From the NCBI GenBank assembly GCA_035564555.1, contig DATMTS010000115.1, forward strand, positions 22,899-86,898: a DNA stretch of 64,000 nucleotides. The letters run 5' to 3'. Positions 58,622-64,000 of the stretch are shown here, piece by piece (the stretch's first letter is position 1; each line of letters begins with the position of its first letter). The DNA comes from DATMTS01 sp035564555 (GTDB lineage Bacteria; Actinomycetota; Actinomycetes; Actinomycetales; Microbacteriaceae). The notes under the pieces are model-generated. The model ran no database searches. It was not told the origin of the DNA and saw only the letters and a program-made list of their open reading frames with translations. The position numbers and the translations under genes are program-made.

Positions 58622-59128
58622 TCAAACGGCGGCGATCGGGGCGAGGATGCCGCCGGTGACGGCGAGCAGATCGGCCGGGGACAGCTCAAGGTCCAGTCCG
58701 CGCCGACCGCCCGAGACGAAGATCGTCGTAAACAGTTGCGCCGTCTCGTCGAGCACGGTCTGCGATCTCGTCTTCTGCCCGATCGGTGAAATACCGCCCA
58801 CCACGTAGCCCGTCTTGCGTTCTGCGACGGCGGCCTCTGCCATCGTGGCGCGCTTGACACCCGCCGCCGACGCCAGCGCCTTGAGGTCGAGCTGACCGGT
58901 CACCGGCACGATGCCGACCAGGAGCCGTCCGCCGGCATCCGCGAGCAGGGTCTTGAACACCCGGGCCGGTTCCACAGCGAGTGCGACTGCCGCCTCGGCG
59001 CCGAACGCGGTCACCGTCGGGTCGTGCTGGTAGGCGTGTGCGGTGAACGCGATTCCGACCCGCTGAAGTGCCACGATCGCCGGCGTGGAGCCGGCGCAGC
59101 TTGCTGGGCCGTCAGCGCGACGTGCCAC
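58622..59128 (-). CDS. ybaK: Cys-tRNA(Pro)/Cys-tRNA(Cys) deacylase YbaK type
   Basis: Trans-editing enzyme of the INS/YbaK fold that hydrolyses Cys-tRNA(Pro) mischarged by ProRS. The 168-residue protein shows FTAHAYQHDPTVTAFGAEAAVALAV, VFKTLLADAGGRLLVGIVPVTGQLDLKALA with the catalytic Lys, YVVGGISPIGQKTRSQTVLDE and the C-terminal RRGLDLELSPADLLAVTGG. The GTG at 59128 has GGAGAG upstream. It lies between glgP and glgX, on the glgX strand, but is unlikely to be functionally linked to glucan metabolism. Confidence 0.93.
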   Translation of the reverse strand: MARRADGPASCAGSTPAIVALQRVGIAFTAHAYQHDPTVTAFGAEAAVALAVEPARVFKTLLADAGGRLLVGIVPVTGQLDLKALASAAGVKRATMAEAAVAERKTGYVVGGISPIGQKTRSQTVLDETAQLFTTIFVSGGRRGLDLELSPADLLAVTGGILAPIAAV

Positions 59129-59187
59129 GGTCGCTCTCCATCGGTCGTCTCACGGCTCGGGCGCCTTCGGGGTCGGTCGTCTCAGGA

Positions 59188-61272
59188 TCAGCCGTGCGCG
59201 CGGTACAACTGCATCGACGTGCCGTGCACCGACACGGTCGAGCCGGGTGCGTGCTCGTCGGCCGAGCCGGAACGGGACGACTCGTCGACGTCGGGGGCCT
59301 CCTCCAGCGCGCTGTCCCAGAGCCGGGTGTAGCCGGTCACGCCCTGGTGCGCGGGAAGCGTCACCTCGACGTCCGTCTCCAGCCCGTGCACCACCAGCAG
59401 GATGCGGTTCAACGGCTCGAATTCGTGCGTCGTGGCCGCGAGGTACTGCAGAGTGCGGCTGGTGGGGGACTGCCAGTCGTCCTGGCTCATCGTCGCACCG
59501 CTGCCGTCATACCAGTCCATTTGCGTGGCGCTGGGGATCGTCTCGCCGAACTTGCCGTACCGAACCGGGCGCAGGGCCGCGTTCTCCGCCCTCAGCCGCA
59601 GCAGCCGCTGGGTGGTGCGGTGCAGGTCGGCCTGCCAGTCCTGCCAATCCCAGTGCAGCCAGGTCACGTCGTCGTCGTGGCAGTACGCGTTGTTGTTGCC
59701 GTTCTGCGTTCGGCCGAACTCATCGCCTGCGGTGATCATCGGCATGCCGGCTGACAGCAGCAGCGTGGCGATCAGGTTGCGGGATGCCCGGCGGCGCGTC
59801 TTCAGGATCGCTTCATCGTCGGTCGGGCCCTCGACCCCGTGGTTGAACGAACGGTTGTCGTCGGTGCCGTCCCGGTTGTCTTCGCCGTTGTCGAGGTTGT
59901 GCTTGGAGTCGTAGGAGACGAGGTCGTGCAGCGTGAATCCGTCGTGGGCGGTGACGAAGTTGACCGAGGCGACAGGGCCGCGGTCGGGTGAGAACCGATT
60001 CGCCGAGCCGGCCAGCCGAGTCGCGAGCTGTCCGATGCCCACCGGAGGGTGGCCGTTGGTGCGGGCGTCGGCGATGTCGCGCAGCCAGAAGGTGCGCACG
60101 CCGTCACGGTACCGGTCGTTCCACTCCGACCATCCGTTCGGAAAGTTGCCGGTCTGCCACCCGTTCGGCCCGACGTCCCACGGTTCGGCGATGAGCTTGA
60201 CGTCGTGCAGCCTCCGGTCGTCCAGCGCCGCGTAGAGCAACGGATGATCCGCCGTGTAGTCGCCGTCGGCATTGCGGGCCAGACTGACAGCGAGATCGAA
60301 TCGGAAGCCGTCGATCTGCAGGTCGCTGGCCCAGTACCGCAGCGAGTCGAGAGCGAGTCGGCAGGCGGCGGGATGTCCGAAATCGACGGTGTTGCCGCAG
60401 CCGGTGTAGTCGATGTACGTGCCGTCCGCGTTCTGACGGTAGTAGGCGGCATTGTCGATCCCGCGCAGGCTGGTGGTCGGGCCCTGCCTGCCCTCCTCGG
60501 CCGTGTGGTTGTAGACCACGTCGAGGATGACCTCCAGGCCCGCCTCGTGCAGCAAGCGCACCATGCCCTTGAACTCCCGAAGCACGGCATCCGGGCCCTG
60601 CTGCTGCGCCGCCGCCGTCGCGTACGGCGCGTGCGGGGCGAAGAAGTCGAGGGTGTTGTATCCCCAGTAATTGGCGCGTCCCGTCGAGGTCAGCCGCTGC
60701 TCGGAGGCGAAGGCCTGCACCGGCAGAAGCTCCAGCGCGGTGACGCCGAGCGAGAGCAGATATTCGATGGTGGCGGGGTGCGCCGCGCCGGCGTAGGTGC
60801 CGCGCAACTCCGGCGGTACGGCAGGGTTGAGCGCGGTCAGCCCCTTCACGTGCGCCTCGTACAGCACCGTCGCATCGCGTGGCGTCTGCGGTTTGCGCGA
60901 GTTGCCCCAGTCGAAGCCGGTGTCGACGACGACCGAGCGCCAGCCGCCGTCCGGCGCCTGCACCACGCCCCGAGCGTACGGGTCGATCAGCAGCAGGTGG
61001 GGATCGAAGGCGTTCTGCGGATCATCCGGGCCGTCCACGCGCAAGGCGTAACGCGTTCCGTTGCGCAGGTCGGGATGCGTTCCACCCCAGACGTTTCGGT
61101 CGCCTCGGGTGAGCGGCACGGTTGCGGTCGGGGTCGAGAGGTCGTTGTCGAACAGGCACAGCTCGATCGCGTCGGCCGCATGCGACCACACGCCGATGGT
61201 GCCTCCTTCGACGCCGGTGTGCACGCCGAGCCCATTCATCGGGTCGGCGGTCGGGGAAGCACTCGGGTTCAT
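59188..61272 (-). CDS. glgX: Glycogen debranching enzyme GlgX
   Basis: GH13_11 isoamylase-type enzyme cleaving alpha-1,6 branches left after phosphorylase action. The 694-residue protein has an N-terminal CBM48 domain (GTIGVWSHAADAIELCLFD ~20, RNVWGGTHPDLRNGTRYALRVDGP) and a barrel with DVVYNHTAEEG (~275), LQIDGFRFDLAVSLARN (nucleophile Asp, ~345), VKLIAEPWDVGPNGWQ (Glu, ~380) and FVTAHDGFTLHDLVSYDSKHN (Asp, ~450). The ATG at 61272 is preferred over the one seven codons upstream, which overlaps the divergent gene's start, because TACTGT lies exactly seven bases before it. Confidence 0.94.
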   Translation of the reverse strand: MNPSASPTADPMNGLGVHTGVEGGTIGVWSHAADAIELCLFDNDLSTPTATVPLTRGDRNVWGGTHPDLRNGTRYALRVDGPDDPQNAFDPHLLLIDPYARGVVQAPDGGWRSVVVDTGFDWGNSRKPQTPRDATVLYEAHVKGLTALNPAVPPELRGTYAGAAHPATIEYLLSLGVTALELLPVQAFASEQRLTSTGRANYWGYNTLDFFAPHAPYATAAAQQQGPDAVLREFKGMVRLLHEAGLEVILDVVYNHTAEEGRQGPTTSLRGIDNAAYYRQNADGTYIDYTGCGNTVDFGHPAACRLALDSLRYWASDLQIDGFRFDLAVSLARNADGDYTADHPLLYAALDDRRLHDVKLIAEPWDVGPNGWQTGNFPNGWSEWNDRYRDGVRTFWLRDIADARTNGHPPVGIGQLATRLAGSANRFSPDRGPVASVNFVTAHDGFTLHDLVSYDSKHNLDNGEDNRDGTDDNRSFNHGVEGPTDDEAILKTRRRASRNLIATLLLSAGMPMITAGDEFGRTQNGNNNAYCHDDDVTWLHWDWQDWQADLHRTTQRLLRLRAENAALRPVRYGKFGETIPSATQMDWYDGSGATMSQDDWQSPTSRTLQYLAATTHEFEPLNRILLVVHGLETDVEVTLPAHQGVTGYTRLWDSALEEAPDVDESSRSGSADEHAPGSTVSVHGTSMQLYRAHG

Positions 61273-61278
61273 GCGTTC

Positions 61279-61285
61279 TACAGTA
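61279..61285. promoter_or_regulatory. Overlapping bidirectional -10 element of glgX and the cysteine desulfurase gene
   Basis: TACAGTA reads TACAGT on the plus strand (61279-61284, seven bases before the desulfurase ATG at 61292) and TACTGT on the minus strand (61285-61280, seven bases before the glgX ATG at 61272). Both transcripts would be leaderless, and the two start codons are only 19 bases apart. Confidence 0.55.
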
Positions 61286-61291
61286 GTGAGC

Positions 61292-62545
61292 ATGGCGGTG
61301 TACCTTGACCACGCCGCGACGACCCCCGTTTCGCCCGGCGCCATCGACGCTTTCACCCGCACGATGGCCGTCGTCGGCAACCCCTCATCGATTCACAGTG
61401 CCGGGCAGCAGGCGAAACGCCTGCTCGAGGAAGCGCGGGAACGCGTCGCGTCGACGCTCGGATGCGACCCGATCGAGGTGGTCTTCACCTCCGGAGGAAC
61501 GGAAGCGATCAACCTCGCGGTCAAGGGACTGTTCTGGAGCCGCAATCCCAGTGCCCGCGGCGCGACTGGGGCGAGCGTCAGCATCCCGGCGCGGCCGCGC
61601 ATCCTCGTTCCCGGCGGTGAGCACCACGCGACGATCGACACCGTCGAGTGGCTGCAGCAGCACGAAGGCGCCGTCGTCGAGTGGATTCCTCTCGACGCCG
61701 AAGGCGTCGTCCGGCTGGATGCCGTGCAGGCGGCGCTGAACCGGGACCCCGAGTCGATCGCCCTGCTCACGCTGCTCTGGGCGAACAACGAGGTCGGAGC
61801 CGTGCAGCCGGTGGAACGGATCGCGGCGCTCGCCGCGGAGGTAGGGGTCCCGACGCACGTGGACGCCGTGTCGGCGTACGGGCATCTGCCGCTCTCCTTG
61901 CACCGGTTGCCGGGAGTCTCGGCACTCAGCGTGTCGGCCCACAAGATCGGGGGACCGGTCGGCGTCGGCGCACTCGCGCTGGCACGTGGGGCGTCGGTGA
62001 CGCCGTTGATCCACGGCGGCGGGCAGCAACGACAGGTGCGCAGCGGCACCCAGGACGTCGCCTCGGCGGTCGCATTCGCTGCTGCAGCGATCGACGCGGC
62101 CGGCGACCCCCGCAGCATCGCCGCCGAGCAGCAGCGGCTTTCCGGTCTGCGCGACGCGCTGATCGCGGGCGTGCGCGCTGCGGTGTCCGGCGCCGTGCTC
62201 AACGGGCCGGATCCGGCAGTGCCGGGGTCGGCCCCACGACTCGCCTCCAACGCGCACTTCTCCTTTCCCGGCTGCGAGGGCGACTCTCTGTTGTTCCTTC
62301 TGGATGCCGCCGGAATCGCGGTCTCGACCGGCTCGGCGTGCCAGGCGGGCATCCCGGAGCCGTCGCACGTGTTGCGCGCGATGGGGCGCGACGACGTCGC
62401 GGCCCGCGGCGCCCTTCGTGTCACACTCGGACGCACCTCGACGCGCGACGACGTCGACGCCTTCCTCGCGGCTCTGCCCGCTGCGTACGCGCAGGCTCGG
62501 CGTGCCGGCCTCGCCGATCGCGCCACCACGCTCGGCGCCCGCTGA
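61292..62545 (+). CDS. Cysteine desulfurase (NifS/IscS-like)
   Basis: PLP enzyme converting cysteine to alanine and an enzyme-bound persulfide, feeding tRNA thiolation and Fe-S assembly. The 417-residue protein starts VYLDHAATTPVSPGAI and has VVFTSGGTEAINLAVKG (~65), EHHATIDTVEW, PTHVDAVSAYGHLPL (~185), SVSAHKIGGPVGVGALAL with the PLP Lys (~215), RSGTQDVASAVAFA and the catalytic Cys loop STGSACQAGIPEPSHVLRAMG (~345). It lies 52 bases before mnmA, the tRNA 2-thiouridylase, which uses such persulfide sulfur; the pairing is common in Actinobacteria. Confidence 0.94.
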   Translation: MAVYLDHAATTPVSPGAIDAFTRTMAVVGNPSSIHSAGQQAKRLLEEARERVASTLGCDPIEVVFTSGGTEAINLAVKGLFWSRNPSARGATGASVSIPARPRILVPGGEHHATIDTVEWLQQHEGAVVEWIPLDAEGVVRLDAVQAALNRDPESIALLTLLWANNEVGAVQPVERIAALAAEVGVPTHVDAVSAYGHLPLSLHRLPGVSALSVSAHKIGGPVGVGALALARGASVTPLIHGGGQQRQVRSGTQDVASAVAFAAAAIDAAGDPRSIAAEQQRLSGLRDALIAGVRAAVSGAVLNGPDPAVPGSAPRLASNAHFSFPGCEGDSLLFLLDAAGIAVSTGSACQAGIPEPSHVLRAMGRDDVAARGALRVTLGRTSTRDDVDAFLAALPAAYAQARRAGLADRATTLGAR

Positions 62546-62585
62546 GCCTGGAAAGGGACACAGGCGGCGGCCGACGGGGGCCGCG

Positions 62586-62591
62586 TAGACT
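62586..62591 (+). promoter_or_regulatory. Putative -10 hexamer of mnmA (leaderless type)
   Basis: TAGACT lies six bases before the GTG at 62598; no Shine-Dalgarno sequence is present. Confidence 0.5.
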
Positions 62592-62597
62592 TCTCGG

Positions 62598-63731
62598 GTG
62601 AAAGTTCTGGCTGCGATGAGCGGAGGCGTCGACTCCGCGGTGGCGGCGGCGCGTGCCGTCGACGCCGGTCATGAGGTCGTCGGCGTGCACCTGGCGTTGA
62701 GTCGGATGCCGGGCACCCTGCGCACCGGCAGCCGTGGGTGCTGCACCGTCGAGGACTCGATGGATGCGCAGCGGGCGGCGAATCTGATCGGCATCCCCTA
62801 TTACGTGTGGGACTTCTCGGAGCGGTTCAAACTCGATGTCGTCGACGATTTCATCGCCGAATACTCCGCGGGACGCACCCCGAACCCGTGCATGCGCTGC
62901 AACGAGAAGATCAAGTTCGCTGCGCTGCTCGAGAAGGCGCTCGCCCTCGGTTTCGACGCCGTCGCCACCGGGCATTACGCCAGCATCGTGATGGATGCTT
63001 CAGGGCGTCGCGAACTGCACCGCGCCGCCGACTGGGCCAAAGACCAGAGCTACGTGCTCGGCGTGCTCACCGCCGAGCAGCTGGCGCACGCGATGTTCCC
63101 GCTCGGCGCCACGCCGTCGAAGGCCGAGGTGCGGGCCGAAGCGGCGGCACGCGGCCTGACCGTCGCGCAGAAGCCCGACAGCCACGACATCTGCTTCATC
63201 CCCGATGGCGACACCCGCGGCTTCCTGGCCGGTCGCGTCGGCGCCGAAGACGGCCCGATCCTCGATCGGTCGGGCCGCGTTCTCGGCACCCACACCGGAG
63301 CCGCCGCCTTCACGGTCGGTCAGCGCAAGGGGCTGAACATCGGGTTCCCGACCGACGACGGCCGGCCGCGGTTCGTGCTCGAGGTGCGTCCGGTCAGCAA
63401 CGAGGTGATCGTCGGGCCGCGCGAGGCGCTCGCCGTCACCGAGGTGGCCGGATCCCGGTTCAGCTGGGCGGGGGAGCCCCCGGTCGACGCCGCCACGCCC
63501 TTCGCCTGCCAGGTGCAGGTGCGCGCCCACGCCGATCCGGTTGCGGCCACCGCGGTGGTGCGGGCAGGCGAACTGGTCGTCGAGCCCGAGCAGCCCATCA
63601 TGGGCGTCGCGCCGGGGCAGACGGCGGTGGTCTACCTCGGCACGCGCGTGCTCGGCCAGTGCACGATCGATCGCACCGTGAGTGCGGTGCCGGCGACCGC
63701 CGGCCAGGCCGTGGGTGAGGTCGCGGGCTAG
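62598..63731 (+). CDS. mnmA: tRNA-specific 2-thiouridylase MnmA
   Basis: ATP-dependent enzyme placing sulfur at C2 of the wobble uridine in Glu, Gln and Lys tRNAs. The 377-residue protein starts with the PP-loop VLAAMSGGVDSAVAAARA, has the first catalytic Cys in NPCMRCNEKIKFAALL (~100), DWAKDQSYVLGVL, the second Cys in SHDICFIPDGDTRGFL (~200), and a C-terminal beta domain (FTVGQRKGLNIGF ~240). Its stop overlaps the convergent gene's stop by four bases (CTAG). Confidence 0.95.
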   Translation: MKVLAAMSGGVDSAVAAARAVDAGHEVVGVHLALSRMPGTLRTGSRGCCTVEDSMDAQRAANLIGIPYYVWDFSERFKLDVVDDFIAEYSAGRTPNPCMRCNEKIKFAALLEKALALGFDAVATGHYASIVMDASGRRELHRAADWAKDQSYVLGVLTAEQLAHAMFPLGATPSKAEVRAEAAARGLTVAQKPDSHDICFIPDGDTRGFLAGRVGAEDGPILDRSGRVLGTHTGAAAFTVGQRKGLNIGFPTDDGRPRFVLEVRPVSNEVIVGPREALAVTEVAGSRFSWAGEPPVDAATPFACQVQVRAHADPVAATAVVRAGELVVEPEQPIMGVAPGQTAVVYLGTRVLGQCTIDRTVSAVPATAGQAVGEVAG

Positions 63732-64000
63732 TCGGCCCCGTCGGCCGCCGCGTCGATCGCTTCGAGACACTCCTCGACCGCTTCGCGCGCCCAGCCCCGC
63801 TGCTCCTCAGTGCCGTACCGCTCCGCATCCCGCAGCGCCTGCTCGAACTCCTGCAGCGCCGCCGTGAGCTCGCCCGCGTCGAACAGCGCCCATCCCCGGT
63901 TGTTGTGCAGCGCGACGCGCCAGCGCTGGGCGCGCGGCTCGGGCGTGGGATCCGCGTCGAGCACCGCCAGCGCCGCCGCGACATGCGCCTCGCCCCGCTC
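63728..64000 (-). CDS. Helical, TPR-like protein, C-terminal part only
   Basis: The frame is open to the right edge (90 codons plus the stop); the start lies outside. The visible residues are helical with a TPR-like block (ALHNNRGWALFDAGELTAALQEFEQALRDAERYG) and an acidic end (ECLEAIDAAADGAD). A tetratricopeptide protein of unknown role is likely. Its stop codon overlaps that of mnmA in CTAG (63728-63731). Confidence 0.6.
   Translation of the reverse strand, partial: ERGEAHVAAALAVLDADPTPEPRAQRWRVALHNNRGWALFDAGELTAALQEFEQALRDAERYGTEEQRGWAREAVEECLEAIDAAADGAD

Overview
The window is one stretch of a high-GC (about two-thirds G+C by eye) actinobacterial chromosome. The gene order smc-ftsY-ffh, rpsP-khpA-rimM, trmD-rplS-lepB-rnhB, yraN-comM-dprA-xerC and rpsB-tsf-pyrH-frr-cdsA is a core actinobacterial backbone. 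The GlgE-type glycogen genes, NnaR-type nitrogen regulator, mycothiol-linked DinB-type protein and DUF2004 gene point to Actinomycetia, most likely Microbacteriaceae; the family assignment is inference. No rRNA, tRNA, transposase, integrase or CRISPR array was seen, and no gene-free stretch exceeds 300 bases.

Layout. 1-8.7 kb: the 3' part of smc, ftsY, an AraC-type regulator with a VOC protein, a DUF2004 gene, ffh, a carboxylate-amine ligase, a DinB-type enzyme and an SGNH lipoprotein. 9.0-10.3 kb: rpsP-khpA-rimM. 10.3-22.9 kb: a nitrate/nitrite assimilation block (nasA, an FAD/[2Fe-2S] oxidoreductase, narK, nnaR, cobA, nirB, nirD and a sirohydrochlorin chelatase, plus an AidB-like gene) lying exactly between rimM and trmD, which are usually neighbours. 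22.9-26.6 kb: trmD, a membrane protein, rplS, lepB, rnhB and DUF2469. 26.6-31.3 kb: a four-gene reverse-strand operon (membrane protein, gluconate-dehydrogenase-subunit-3-like protein, GMC oxidoreductase, thiamine-diphosphate enzyme). 31.5-36.3 kb: yraN, comM, dprA, xerC and an M23 peptidase. 36.4-43.9 kb: a sugar MFS transporter, then rpsB-tsf-pyrH-frr-cdsA, a DivIVA-repeat protein and a transglycosylase-like protein. 43.9-51.7 kb: a Na+/H+ antiporter, a small Cys/His protein, an AI-2E-type transporter, a long DivIVA-like coiled-coil protein, a three-segment membrane protein with an internal lipobox and a thioredoxin-TPR protein. 51.7-61.3 kb: glycogen/alpha-glucan genes glgB, glgE, glgP and glgX, with a YbaK gene. 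61.3-64 kb: a cysteine desulfurase, mnmA and a partial gene.

How the parts fit. The nitrate block encodes import (NarK), nitrate to nitrite (NasA with a probable FAD/2Fe-2S donor), nitrite to ammonium (NirB/NirD), and siroheme supply for NirB (CobA and a CbiX-type chelatase). A HemD-like/winged-helix regulator (NnaR) sits inside it, and GlnR-like boxes of 5-6-5-6-5-6-5 architecture flank nirB, nirD and narK. The cysteine desulfurase can supply sulfur to MnmA for tRNA 2-thiouridine. GlgE and GlgB build branched glucan; GlgP and GlgX degrade it.

A feature running through the window is start-site architecture. At least thirteen genes have a TANNNT -10 hexamer exactly six or seven bases before the start codon, the layout of leaderless mRNAs, while the remaining first-in-operon genes mostly show clear Shine-Dalgarno sequences. 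At the glgX/cysteine desulfurase boundary one overlapping symmetrical -10 appears to serve two divergent leaderless transcripts.
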